From Gammaproteobacteria bacterium 39-13 (GTDB lineage: Bacteria; Pseudomonadota; Gammaproteobacteria; Berkiellales; Berkiellaceae), in assembly GCA_001898235.1 (NCBI GenBank), contig MKTN01000037.1, forward strand, positions 1 through 64,000: a stretch of 64,000 nucleotides of DNA, read 5' to 3'. The translations under genes and the position numbers were made by a program. Below, one piece after another: positions 1 to 9,326 of the stretch; within the stretch, counting starts at the first letter, position 1, and each line of letters starts with the position of its first letter. The notes below the pieces were generated by a model. That model worked only from the letters and a program-made list of their open reading frames with translations, was not told the origin of the DNA and ran no database searches.

Positions 1-168
1 ATCTACAACCCCAGGATCAGGATGATTAGGATCTATATTAAATAATTTTTGTAGGAAAGAAAGATTTATTGACTTCAAATAATACATTACCTCTATTAAT
101 TGATTCCCATTTTCATTGGGAATTTTATTATATCCACAAACCACTCTTTCTATTCCGTCAACGTCCAT
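1..168 (-). CDS. Partial immunity-like protein, second copy (cut by window edge)
   Basis: The first 56 codons of a minus-strand gene are visible, starting with ATG at 168 and running off the window at base 1. The peptide lines up without gaps except near its start with the gene at 679-972, about 70% identical by eye; shared blocks include GIERV, EVMYYLK and LQKLF. It is therefore a paralog of the putative toxin-immunity gene just upstream in transcription order. Polymorphic toxin loci often carry several immunity genes in a row, and this may be the second member of such a row (inference). The C-terminal part lies outside the window, so intactness cannot be judged. Confidence 0.75.
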   Translation of the reverse strand, partial: MDVDGIERVVCGYNKIPNENGNQLIEVMYYLKSINLSFLQKLFNIDPNHPDPGVVD

Positions 169-276
169 TATCGTGCCCTATAAACATTTTTTGGTTGCGA
201 CTTAAAATATAAATTCTCTGCACCTGTTGCACAACACCGATAAGCAGATGAAACGATCCTTTAATTTCGTTCCAAT

Positions 277-316
277 CTCTTCTCCCATTTGCGGGAGAGG
301 GTGAGGGTCTTTTGAT
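277..316. repeat. Dispersed REP-like repeat copy (CTCCC/GGGAG hairpin + GGTGAGGGTCTTTTGAT)
   Basis: A short hairpin (TCTCCC, ATTTGC loop, GGGAGA) is followed by the string GGTGAGGGTCTTTTGAT. Nearly the same string occurs in the opposite orientation at 61471-61564, next to similar CTCTCCC/GGGAGAGG hairpins. It lies in the 510-base non-coding stretch between the two immunity-like genes. The copy at two distant sites marks it as a dispersed intergenic repeat rather than part of the toxin locus. Confidence 0.6.
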
Positions 317-366
317 CTGCAGCAAAATTAATCATGCGCTGTGCGCAGCGTATTTGCCCACTTTGC

Positions 367-483
367 ATAAAAGGAGGCCGCGCTTCTTAGCGCGGGGGGA
401 TTTTTATCTTAAATCTTTTTCTCTTTTCCTTTGTTTTTCTTGATAGAAATCCCCCCCGCGCTTCGCGCCTCCCTCTTTTAATC
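367..483. repeat. Palindromic MITE-like element with ~40-bp imperfect inverted ends
   Basis: The left arm (about 368-407) reads TAAAAGGAGGCCGCGCTTCTT then AGCGCGGGGGGATTTTTATC. The right arm (about 443-480) is its imperfect reverse complement: AAATCCCCCCCGCGC, TTCGCG, CCTCCCTCTTTTA. The ends are GC-rich and the ~40-base centre is pyrimidine-rich. No ORF is present, so it is a non-autonomous palindromic element or a strong hairpin. The rest of 169-678 holds no credible gene on either strand. Confidence 0.55.
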
Positions 484-678
484 AAAGAGGGAAATTTGTT
501 CGCTACGCTTACAGGTGCCAAAAATTTTTATTGCGGTAACTTTGCATAATAAGTTCCCTGAAACAAGTTGCTGCACCTTATCTTCCAAAGGGATGAATGA
601 TGCTTCATGCTTGCATGCTGTATGTATCTTGCAAAATTCTGCTAAAAATATATGTTCATTTCAATCTCTACTCTATTC

Positions 679-972
679 TCACTCCTTTGCATGACAATCA
701 AGCATAAAGTCATATTTCTCTAGATCAATCACTCCATCAATAACATATGGCTGCAACGCCTTTGCCTGCTCTTCGTTTATGTCGTAACAATAAATAACAT
801 CCACAACAGCAGGATCTGGATCATTTGGATCAATATCAAATAGCTTTTGTAAATAAGCAAGATCAATTGGTTTTAAATAGTACATTACTTCTAAAGGCTG
901 ATTTCCATTTGCATTAGTAATTTTACTGAACCCGCAAATAACTCTTTCAATTCCTTCAATATCTACATTCAT
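679..972 (-). CDS. Putative immunity protein for the adjacent colicin E3-type toxin
   Basis: A 97-residue acidic protein starts 8 bases after the toxin stop, with a strong ribosome-binding site (TAGGGGGGAAT) just ahead of its ATG. Position immediately downstream of a toxin domain, small size and acidic charge are the usual hallmarks of an immunity protein that neutralises a basic nuclease. The sequence has a central LQKLF-D-IDPNDPDP stretch and a C-terminal IDLEKYDF segment, reminiscent of small immunity families such as DUF7683 (recalled resemblance, not searched). It is not obviously alignable to the classical colicin E3 immunity protein. Function is inferred from context and from duplication of the gene at 1-168. 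Confidence 0.65.
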   Translation of the reverse strand: MNVDIEGIERVICGFSKITNANGNQPLEVMYYLKPIDLAYLQKLFDIDPNDPDPAVVDVIYCYDINEEQAKALQPYVIDGVIDLEKYDFMLDCHAKE

Positions 973-980
973 ATTCCCCC

Positions 981-1634
981 CTACAGATATTTTTTAATAT
1001 TCCTGTCCTTTTTAGCATTTTTTACTTTTTCACCCTTATTAGGATCAAAAGCGCCCAAGTGATTACCATTTTTATTATACATTTCAACTTCACCATGCAT
1101 ATAATCCCATTCTAAAAATTTTCCATCTGGCATTTCCCATCTTTTTCGCTTTCCTCCTGGATATGGTGTTTTACCTCTAACTACCTTCGCGTCAGGAAAA
1201 CCAGGCAAAAATTTTGGTGGCTGCTTATGCCCATGAGATTGTACTTCAGGATCTTTCTTATACAAAGGCTTCTGAACTTTAACCAAATCCCCAGGCACAT
1301 TGGCATACAACTTGCCATGTTCAAACGCAAACGTAATTGGCGGTCTTATGCCATAACCTGAAAAGAATTCTGCTGTCATCTTCTCTACAGTGAAATAGCT
1401 TTCGACTGCCCAAGAGGATGTTGCACCTGCTGCATAGCCTAATCCGCGAAGCACGCCTTCTCCCAGTATCAAATAAAATAATTCTTTTCCGCCTTGATAA
1501 TACAAGGCTTCTGGCGTGGTTTGTCCTATCTGATAAAGAAAGGTATTGGCTGCTTGCCCTGTTTTCGTTTCCTCTCCCTGTTGCCATAACGCAATATCAC
1601 TTTGAACAAATTCCCACCATGGCAGCACGTCCAA
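981..1634 (-). CDS. Colicin E3-type 16S rRNA ribonuclease domain, out of frame with upstream toxin body
   Basis: The last ~55 residues (about 163-217) closely match the cytotoxic rRNase domain of colicin E3: KRKRW near 162-166, WDYMHGEVE at 176-184, HLGAFDP at 192-198 and the terminal RNIKKYL. The residues known to be catalytic in the family are all present (D177, H180, E182/E184, R211). Colicin E3 cleaves 16S rRNA in the decoding site and stops translation. The open frame begins with a poor TTG and overlaps the end of the giant ORF at 1597-6999; skipping one base at the CCCC run (plus-strand GGGG 1637-1640) fuses both frames. Residues 1-110 look like the natural continuation of that protein, so this is best read as its severed C-terminal toxin module. 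Confidence 0.85.
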   Translation of the reverse strand: MDVLPWWEFVQSDIALWQQGEETKTGQAANTFLYQIGQTTPEALYYQGGKELFYLILGEGVLRGLGYAAGATSSWAVESYFTVEKMTAEFFSGYGIRPPITFAFEHGKLYANVPGDLVKVQKPLYKKDPEVQSHGHKQPPKFLPGFPDAKVVRGKTPYPGGKRKRWEMPDGKFLEWDYMHGEVEMYNKNGNHLGAFDPNKGEKVKNAKKDRNIKKYL

Positions 1635-4600
1635 GCGGGGTTGTTGTTTGATGCGTTGCTAAACCATAAGCTTCTTCAGCTAAAAAAGCCTTCGCTTTAG
1701 GAATGGATTGACCAATAGTCGTTTCATCATCATGGGTCAATTTAATCATTTCACTTTTAGCAAAATGAAATAATTCTGTTGCTGCATCTAACATCCCTTG
1801 CGCAATCAGCACATTTCCAGAAATCACCGTTTGTTGAACGGTTGGCGCTGGCTGTTCTAATGGCCACATCTTGGTATTTTCTTTTTGCCAAGCAAACACT
1901 TCCTTGCTTTGTTCACCATTTAACGCTTTAAAGAACAACTCGCTCCATTTCACCGCTTGTTGCAGCACTTTCTTTTCTAAAGGCAGCTGTTTTTCTTCTA
2001 GATGCTTCGAAATAAAATTAAAGTTGGTATTATTTTTAACATCAAATAAATCGGATATAGGTAAAACTTTTTCTCCAATGGGATAAATCTTTACAAACGG
2101 CGATAACGCTAACTCAAATTGCGATTGTTTTAAGGTAGGCACATGAGAGGCTTTAGATGCCGCTTTTAGCAGAGGAACAGGAGTGCTGGGTCCCTTAAAA
2201 AGAAGGACTTTATTCGTCGGTGTTTGCGTTAATGTTGGCAAAACAGGGGCAGAAGATAAACTATTTTGTTGCACGACTCGAAAATTATCTGCTTGAATTA
2301 AAGAAGGCGTAGGCGCCAGCGCCTCCCAACTTCCTTTGGGCAATACTGAAGGCAGCGGTTCAGATGAAAGAGGTGTTGATGATATAGCACCATGAGGATG
2401 ATAAACAGGATCATTTGATAATTGTTTCTGTGGCAAATTAAATAAGGCTTGCTGCTCTGGACTAAAACGGTAAATGGTAAACATTTGTTGCCCTGTGATC
2501 CCCGCGCCAATACTCGTCGCATTTACTCCCACTTCGATGCCTTGTTGAAGAAAACCACCTAATACTGTTTCTCCCACATCCTTAATAACGGTCCATGTCT
2601 TTCTCGCCAATTTACTAAGCCCATGGTGTTTTTTCTTTTTGTGTGATGATGTAGCAATTTCTGGCGCTGCAATCGACAAAACGGGCTCTTCCCATTTACC
2701 CACATTTTTTATCGAAAATGACTGCGTATTTTCTTGCAGGGTTTGTGTAATTGCAGACTGTGCGACAGCTGGATTATTGTTCAAAACTGCCTGGGAAAGC
2801 AGATTTACTAGTGGTGTTTCGTTAACTTTTATTTCGGTTGCAACATCCAGCACTAATCCCTTTTGCAGCATTGTAACGACTTCATTTTCAACCGCCTTTA
2901 TAAAGCCAGGATCATCTTTTGAACCAACCGCAAGCGCCGCATGATTCAGCGCATTATCAAAAAGCATTTTTGCAATCGCTTCATCTAGTTTTAATTTTTC
3001 TTGGGTAATTTTAAAAGGCGTTATAGCAGAAAGCTGCAAAGCACTAGATAGAGCTGTAACCTGCTCGGCGACAATATCGAGATTTGATTCGTTAAAGAAA
3101 ATATTCTTATATTCTATCAACCAGCGCGCTATCGTATCGCTAAGAAAAACATTCATTTCTACAGGAGTAAAACTTTGGTTGTGATATAGTGCCACCTGCA
3201 TAGCAAGATCTGTTTGTCCCAGCAAAGACAAAAGTTCCTTTATCTCATCAAGGGGATGACTTATCTCCCAATGGAGCATCGCTTTTGCAGTGAGTGATTG
3301 CTTATGCTGGATCTCAAATTTTTCTTGCTCATCGGTTGGCAATAATTTTACGAAATCCTTTTTTTGGCTTTCAACTTTTGCTTTTTCACGTTCTAAATCT
3401 TTCACAGATTTATCATAACGTTGTTTAGCATCTTGTTGCGCTTTTAACAGCATTGCACCATTATTGACAAAATGTTGTTTATAATCGGTAAAAAGGGCTT
3501 TCCATTGTTCATTAACACGTTTGGTAAGATTTTGTAATTTATTTCCATTCTTGGTTTCTTGTGCAGTGAGAAATGTATCCCACATGCGTTGCTCTGCTTC
3601 ATCAAAACCAATCACACCCGTAGCAACAATTCCTTTAATGATGTACTCAGCAACCGCAGCCTTATCTTCATAGCCGTACAACGCAAAAGCTTGTTTGACC
3701 AAATCATTAATAACGATGGGGCCTGGATGTTCAAAAGAATAAATTCGTTTTTGATTTTCATGATATTTTTGCTGAGCAGCATCTAATTCTCTTTTTAAAC
3801 TTTCAAGCGTTACAAAAGCAGAATATTCATTCTTCTCTGCTTGTGTCAGCTCTCGATGCTTCTCTAAGATTGCTTGCTTTTGCTCGCTTGATTCCATTAA
3901 CATTTTATTTAAATGGTTTTGTCTTTCAACCTCATTTTTTTCAAAATCCTCCTTTTCTATGGAGGTTAATACTTTAATGAGATCTTCCTTTGCAAGTAAC
4001 GAAACATCTGAACAATGCTTGAGTTCTTCTTCTTTAGAGATGACTTTATTTTTTGCTTGTACACGCTCTTCTGCAGTTGCGTCATGTTGCTCAACAAACG
4101 TTAATTCTATTTGTGCATTTTCGTATTCAATCCTCGCATCTAACTCCTTATCTTGCGCATCTCTTAATTCTTTATGTTTAATACCTTTAGGTGTCTTTTC
4201 CCAGGCCTCTAATGCTTTTTTCTGCTGTGCTTCAAGCTGCAGATTTATGCTTTCACTTGCTTCAAGCATGCTCTCTAAATTCTGCTTAGCAAGCTCTAAT
4301 TTCCGTTGAGCCTCGAGAAAGACTTCTCCCTCTGCGGCTTGACATGCTTTTAAAACTTGCTCTGCATCTTCTACTGCCTGTTTCGCCGCAGCCTTATCTA
4401 TTTCGGCTTCTAATGCTTTATTAGATAGTAACGAGCGTCTTATTTGCTCAAGATGAGACACAGCATAGCGGCAATATTCACTGTCTGGTAAAGCATTCTC
4501 ATAAATCCAAAGTTCAATATCTTGAAGTAATTCATCACGCCAGTAACCAATATCTTCTTGTGCTTTCTTTACTTTTGCGAATAAAGTTACAGGTAGCGAT

Positions 4601-6999
4601 GTAAAATAGCCTTGATAAGGTGTTAATATGTCAGAACCATTTTGTAGCGCGCCATTTAAGTAATTATAACTTTCAAAACTTGTTAGCAAATTCCCGACTT
4701 GTTGTAATCCTTCTGACGCCATATTTACGACTGTATGCTCAAGCCAACCTATTCCTTGATAAATATCATCTCTCAACTGTGTCATCCCATGCACATAACG
4801 AACAAACCTTTCCCCCTCTTCTTTGCCAAAAATGCTACCCCAAATTGTAAAGCCATGATTTAACTCTGCATCAAACCCTCCTTCTGAAGGCTCTGTTTTC
4901 TCTTTATATGAGTTATATGCATCTATTGCTATGTGACCCATTTCACGACCAACAAACAACATGGCAGCCTGCACGTCTTTATTATCGGTATAGTGTGCAG
5001 CCAAATTGGCAAGTAATACGCTCGTTGCTAAACCAGTTGCTCGCCGTCCAGGATTTGTCACCCAATCAATTACATTCATTCCTTTAAATGCGATAGAGGA
5101 ACCATAAGATGTAACGCTTGCAATATCATCTAGGGATTGCTCAACATACCTGTGCATATTATTGTGGACAAATGGCTTCATTTTATAATATGCATCAGAG
5201 AAATAGCTAAACATCTGCGGCGTAGCGTATGATCCCATTTGATAAGCTAAATGAATCACCATAGGAACAGGACCAAGCGTGCTATATAGCAAAACGGGAG
5301 TCACTATTCGTGCCCAACTTAAATGTTGATAGATTGATCGACGCTCTAGCTCAGATTTGAATTCTGATTGTCGATGCAGAAAATCTTGCGTTCTTTTTAT
5401 TACACCCTGTTCAACAACGGGACCTTTAAGTCGCTTTGCCCCTTTGGATTGTAAATATCGAATGATATTATTATGCTTTCCTTCTTTAGCAAGTAACCAC
5501 GCCGTTTTCCCCTCAACGGTTTTCGCTTCTAGGTCAAAAGTGCCAAATATTGCTTTGTCTATCCAAGCTTGCTTCGGTGCAAATTTTTCTATAATTAATT
5601 TAACAATATCAAAATGCCCAAATTCTGCAGCAACATGTAACGGCGTGTATCCATCTGCATTAGATAAAAACGGATAATGTCTTGCACGTGCAAGACGATT
5701 AAAGTAATCAATTTCACCTGTGGCAGCAAAAAAATGAAGGAGCGTACTGCTATTTCTTGTCGCTAAGCCATATAGATTTGTTGTATCGCTTTTTTTAAAC
5801 TTATGATCTAATGCAGCTTTCACTATCAAAACATGTCCTAGTTCTAAGGCAAGCCATGTAGGTGAAAGATCGCTAACCTGTGAACTGCTGTCTCTAAATA
5901 AAGCAGTTTGTAAGCGTGGATAAGCTTGACTATTAATATCTGCCTTATACGCTAGCAATTCCTTAAAGGCTTCAAGATGATTGCAAAGCGCAGCCACATG
6001 CAAAGGCGTCATTCCATCAATATTAACCTGATCAACATAAGCCTTATGCTCAATTAGTTTTCTAATTGCTTTTACATTATTTTGAGCAGCTGCTTGATGA
6101 AGTATTGTCAATCCCTTTGCATCAGCAACATTGACATTAGCCCCTTTTTTAATCAAGAATGAAAATAAATCTTCAGACTCGTTCTGCCATAGTCCTATTT
6201 CAGCAACGAGATGCAATAAAGTTTGACCTGCTTTATTAAAGGCATTGACTTTGCTTCCAACCGCTATTAATTCTTTTAAGATGGTTAATCTATTTCTTCC
6301 CATCGATAATAATACATGATGAGCCAACGTATTATTATTTTCATCCATTTCCAGCGCGAGTCTTTTATCTTCATTCAGTAAACGTTTAGTTTTTCTTACC
6401 AATCCATTCGCGATACTTTGTCTTACGTTCTCAAAATTGTCATGTCCCTCATAAAGGGAAAGAACTTTCATCACTTTATTTTTCTGATGAATTCTTGCTA
6501 AACGATATGCTGATTGATTGAGTTTATTTTGCGCATGAACATCAAATTTTGATTCAAGTAACATGCTGGGGAAATACGAGCGTGCATTTTCTGAGTTTCT
6601 TAAGCTACCTTCAAAACATATTTGTCTAACCATCCCATGATGCCCTGATTGCGCAGCAAGATGTAAAGGCAAATTACCCTCGCTATCAGCACAACTGATA
6701 TAAGCTCCGTAATTCATTAAAAATTGTGCTATTTTTATTTTCCCAGCTTGAGCTGCACAATGTAATGGTGTCTGTTTTTTATGATTTGATGAAAATAATT
6801 CTGTTTTAGCTGATGAATTTAATTTAATTAACTCTTCAAATTGTTTAGATGTCCCCTTTTTAGCTAAAACATGAAAAATGTTGTTTCCTGTTGAACTTTT
6901 AAATGTATAAAAATGAGAGGTTAATTCTTTTTTGGCAAAGATCATCAACTCGCTGACATTTTCCTTTTCTAATGCCGCAATAAAGCTATCCTTCGACAT
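1597..6999 (-). CDS. Giant ankyrin-repeat / coiled-coil polymorphic toxin body (1800 aa, C-terminus frameshifted)
   Basis: Residues ~35-525 carry many ankyrin repeats (TPLHCAAQAG, LPLHLAAQSGH, TPLHVAALCNH, YTPLHVAAEFGH). Hydrophobic segments follow at ~560-590 and ~655-680, then a long charged coiled coil at ~850-1085, and a mixed region to the end. No signal peptide is visible. The frame closes at 1597 after a short tail, while the next frame carries a colicin E3 rRNase domain that reads on naturally if one C is skipped. The intact ancestor or real product would be ~2,000 residues: ankyrin targeting, stalk, pore-like or linker region, C-terminal nuclease. Ankyrin toxins with swappable C-terminal domains are known from arthropod endosymbionts. 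Delivery route is unknown. Frameshift could be real, programmed, or a sequencing error. Confidence 0.85.
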   Translation of the reverse strand: MSKDSFIAALEKENVSELMIFAKKELTSHFYTFKSSTGNNIFHVLAKKGTSKQFEELIKLNSSAKTELFSSNHKKQTPLHCAAQAGKIKIAQFLMNYGAYISCADSEGNLPLHLAAQSGHHGMVRQICFEGSLRNSENARSYFPSMLLESKFDVHAQNKLNQSAYRLARIHQKNKVMKVLSLYEGHDNFENVRQSIANGLVRKTKRLLNEDKRLALEMDENNNTLAHHVLLSMGRNRLTILKELIAVGSKVNAFNKAGQTLLHLVAEIGLWQNESEDLFSFLIKKGANVNVADAKGLTILHQAAAQNNVKAIRKLIEHKAYVDQVNIDGMTPLHVAALCNHLEAFKELLAYKADINSQAYPRLQTALFRDSSSQVSDLSPTWLALELGHVLIVKAALDHKFKKSDTTNLYGLATRNSSTLLHFFAATGEIDYFNRLARARHYPFLSNADGYTPLHVAAEFGHFDIVKLIIEKFAPKQAWIDKAIFGTFDLEAKTVEGKTAWLLAKEGKHNNIIRYLQSKGAKRLKGPVVEQGVIKRTQDFLHRQSEFKSELERRSIYQHLSWARIVTPVLLYSTLGPVPMVIHLAYQMGSYATPQMFSYFSDAYYKMKPFVHNNMHRYVEQSLDDIASVTSYGSSIAFKGMNVIDWVTNPGRRATGLATSVLLANLAAHYTDNKDVQAAMLFVGREMGHIAIDAYNSYKEKTEPSEGGFDAELNHGFTIWGSIFGKEEGERFVRYVHGMTQLRDDIYQGIGWLEHTVVNMASEGLQQVGNLLTSFESYNYLNGALQNGSDILTPYQGYFTSLPVTLFAKVKKAQEDIGYWRDELLQDIELWIYENALPDSEYCRYAVSHLEQIRRSLLSNKALEAEIDKAAAKQAVEDAEQVLKACQAAEGEVFLEAQRKLELAKQNLESMLEASESINLQLEAQQKKALEAWEKTPKGIKHKELRDAQDKELDARIEYENAQIELTFVEQHDATAEERVQAKNKVISKEEELKHCSDVSLLAKEDLIKVLTSIEKEDFEKNEVERQNHLNKMLMESSEQKQAILEKHRELTQAEKNEYSAFVTLESLKRELDAAQQKYHENQKRIYSFEHPGPIVINDLVKQAFALYGYEDKAAVAEYIIKGIVATGVIGFDEAEQRMWDTFLTAQETKNGNKLQNLTKRVNEQWKALFTDYKQHFVNNGAMLLKAQQDAKQRYDKSVKDLEREKAKVESQKKDFVKLLPTDEQEKFEIQHKQSLTAKAMLHWEISHPLDEIKELLSLLGQTDLAMQVALYHNQSFTPVEMNVFLSDTIARWLIEYKNIFFNESNLDIVAEQVTALSSALQLSAITPFKITQEKLKLDEAIAKMLFDNALNHAALAVGSKDDPGFIKAVENEVVTMLQKGLVLDVATEIKVNETPLVNLLSQAVLNNNPAVAQSAITQTLQENTQSFSIKNVGKWEEPVLSIAAPEIATSSHKKKKHHGLSKLARKTWTVIKDVGETVLGGFLQQGIEVGVNATSIGAGITGQQMFTIYRFSPEQQALFNLPQKQLSNDPVYHPHGAISSTPLSSEPLPSVLPKGSWEALAPTPSLIQADNFRVVQQNSLSSAPVLPTLTQTPTNKVLLFKGPSTPVPLLKAASKASHVPTLKQSQFELALSPFVKIYPIGEKVLPISDLFDVKNNTNFNFISKHLEEKQLPLEKKVLQQAVKWSELFFKALNGEQSKEVFAWQKENTKMWPLEQPAPTVQQTVISGNVLIAQGMLDAATELFHFAKSEMIKLTHDDETTIGQSIPKAKAFLAEEAYGLATHQTTTPLGRAAMVGICSK

Positions 7000-7087
7000 G
7001 TGTGTTCCTTTTTAAGACAAAATGAGATCGTATGCGCCAAATAGGGCACATTAATATTCAAAAAAATTAATGAATTATTTTGACATC
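7000..7087. other. Upstream region of the giant toxin gene
   Basis: AT-rich leader upstream of the minus-strand toxin start at 6999 (AAAAAGGAAC lies ahead of its ATG and can serve as ribosome-binding site). Together with 7340-7595, which is AT-rich and contains no credible gene, it forms the non-coding parts of the 596-base gap before the histidine kinase. Confidence 0.4.
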
Positions 7088-7339
7088 ATGTTGCCAAGCG
7101 AAATTGAAGATAAACTGATTGAATCTCAACTCGATAATGAACTGAAAAGATAAAAGAATGGTTATTTAATATTCCAGCTTTTTGAGGAAACAGCATCGAC
7201 TACTCCTTACTTCCCTGATGCAGCCGGTAAATTATATGATTTATTTCAACATTGCAACACTTATTGTCGTTTGCAAATTGGTATGAGAAAGCAGAATTAC
7301 AGAATTAATGTAATTACACCGAATATTTTCTTACGCTAA
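7088..7339 (+). pseudogene. Small ORF interrupted by one in-frame TAA
   Basis: Reading from ATG at 7088 gives 21 codons (ending DNELKR), a TAA at 7151-7153, and then 61 further codons in the same frame before a second TAA at 7337-7339. The downstream part reads like protein (for example FEETASTTPYFPDAAGKLYD). Two open segments in one frame separated by a single stop suggest an 83-codon gene killed by a nonsense mutation, or the surviving end of a larger gene. No family is recognised. Confidence 0.35.
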
Positions 7340-7595
7340 TCACTAGATCATGTTAAAGAAAAATAGATTGGTGTTGTGTGCTGATTTTAACAATCACCTA
7401 AAATAGAACACTGCCATAACTTATTATTTTTTCTCTTAACGCTTTGCCATCCCAAAGTAAAAATATAAAAATTTTCGGTTATTTTTCGGATTTTTCATCT
7501 TATGTGCTTCTTTATAAATTTTCAGCTCTATAGCAACGAATTAATACTATATATTTATTAGAATAGATTTGTTTTAATACTGTATGGATGGATAG

Positions 7596-9143
7596 ATGAG
7601 ATCGGCAACTCTCCCGAAAAATGAGTCTCAGCGATTACAAGCACTGCGTGAATATCAAATTCTTGATACTGTAGAAGAGCATATATTTGATACAATTACA
7701 GAAATTTGCTCATTAATCTGTAACACCCCTATTTCACTCATTAGTATTGTGGATAAAGATAGGCAATGGTTCAAATCTAAACATGGTTTACAAGCAACTG
7801 AGACACCTCGAAATATTTCATTTTGTGCACATGCTATTCATGGTTCAGATGTGATGGAGATCCAAGATGCAACAAAGGATAGTCGATTTTTCGATAATCC
7901 ATTAGTGACACAAGATCCTCATGTTCGTTTTTATGCTGGTATGCCACTTATCAATCCGCAAGGCTATTGTTTTGGCGCACTTTGCGTCATTAATCACAAG
8001 CCGCAAAAGCTTACAAACACACAAAAGATCATCCTACAAAAAATGTCTGAAATTATTATGATGCATTTTGAAGCGAGAAAGAAAATTCTTGATGACTTCG
8101 CAAAACTCAAACAGATTGAGAAAAAATTACGAAAAAATGAAAGCTATCAAAGAGCTATCTTACAATCTGTTTCCGAAGGTATTATGACTTTAGATAAAAC
8201 AGGGGTTATTTTATCCATAAATAAAACAATTCTTACACTGTTTGAATATACCAAAGAAGAAATCCTTCACAATAATATTAAGATGCTTCTACCGGATCTT
8301 CACGGAAATTTACTCAATAACTTTAACAAAGAATTGCGAGGACGTAGCAAAACAGGGGGCATTTTCCATGTTGAACTTTCAACCTCATTGCTCGAGCAAG
8401 AAGGTTCAGAAATTATTGTCGCTGTCGTCAGAGATATCACCGAGCGCAAAAAAATTGAACTGATGAAAAATCAATTTATCTCAACAGTAAGCCATGAACT
8501 GCGAACGCCATTAACTTCTATCCGAGGTTCTTTAGGATTGATTCTTGCAGAAACAGAAGGCCCCTTAACCAACGAAATGCGCTATTTCTTACAAATAGCC
8601 AACTCTAACACAGAAAGACTTATCCTCTTGATTAATGATATTTTAGAAATTGAAAAATTTGAAAATGGATCCATGCGATTTGATTTTGACAAAGTTAATA
8701 TAATTGATTTGGTTGCTGAATGCATAGAATTAAATCAATCTTATACAAAAAGCGATCTTCACTATGTATTAGAAAACACAAATAACAGTTTATATGTTAA
8801 TGGTGATAAAAATAGACTCATGCAGGTGATTGTTAACCTACTTTCAAATGCAGCAAAATTCTCCCCTGAAAACGGGACTGTCTTAGTCACCGTAAAGAAA
8901 AGGCAAAACAAGATCCGTGTCAGTGTGAGCGATCAAGGGCCGGGGATCCCTCTTGATTTTCAACCAAGGATTTTCGAAAAATTTTCTCAATCAGAAGAGT
9001 CCAGTTTAAAAAAAGGAGGAACAGGCTTAGGATTGTGTATATGTAAAAACTTTATTGAGAAAATGGGTGGAAAAATAAAATTCGAAACTGAACTTGGAAA
9101 GGGTTCAACCTTTTATTTTGATCTACCACAACATGATAATTAG
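7596..9143 (+). CDS. Orphan GAF-PAS sensor histidine kinase
   Basis: Soluble 515-residue kinase without membrane segments. An N-terminal GAF domain (~18-165) is of the type that begins with an ESQRLQALREYQILDT-like motif. A PAS domain follows (~185-285), then the HisKA dimerisation domain with phospho-accepting H300 in SHELRTP, and the HATPase domain with N box (NLLSNAAKFS, ~412), G1 (DQGPGIP, ~446) and G2 (GGTGLGL, ~474). It should autophosphorylate in response to a cytoplasmic signal sensed by GAF/PAS and pass phosphate to a response regulator. No response regulator lies nearby, so the partner is elsewhere. A ~180-base gap without visible signals separates it from the next operon. Confidence 0.93.
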   Translation: MRSATLPKNESQRLQALREYQILDTVEEHIFDTITEICSLICNTPISLISIVDKDRQWFKSKHGLQATETPRNISFCAHAIHGSDVMEIQDATKDSRFFDNPLVTQDPHVRFYAGMPLINPQGYCFGALCVINHKPQKLTNTQKIILQKMSEIIMMHFEARKKILDDFAKLKQIEKKLRKNESYQRAILQSVSEGIMTLDKTGVILSINKTILTLFEYTKEEILHNNIKMLLPDLHGNLLNNFNKELRGRSKTGGIFHVELSTSLLEQEGSEIIVAVVRDITERKKIELMKNQFISTVSHELRTPLTSIRGSLGLILAETEGPLTNEMRYFLQIANSNTERLILLINDILEIEKFENGSMRFDFDKVNIIDLVAECIELNQSYTKSDLHYVLENTNNSLYVNGDKNRLMQVIVNLLSNAAKFSPENGTVLVTVKKRQNKIRVSVSDQGPGIPLDFQPRIFEKFSQSEESSLKKGGTGLGLCICKNFIEKMGGKIKFETELGKGSTFYFDLPQHDN

Positions 9144-9326
9144 TTGCTCAACCATTTTATATTCCATAAATTGTTTAATGCTATTTCGAATTTATCTGTG
9201 AAATTTCATCATTATTTCTCTTCTTGATGATCATAATCAACATCACAACTTCAATGACGAACCAGCGCATCTCTTTATCTTTACCCTTAATTTTGTCAAA
9301 ATGGATCCCCTTGTAAGAGGTGATTT

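Noticed and set aside
2639..2944. Plus-strand ORFs inside the giant toxin gene
   Set aside because: Shadow frames; the minus-strand reading has repeats and coiled coil that make coding sense.
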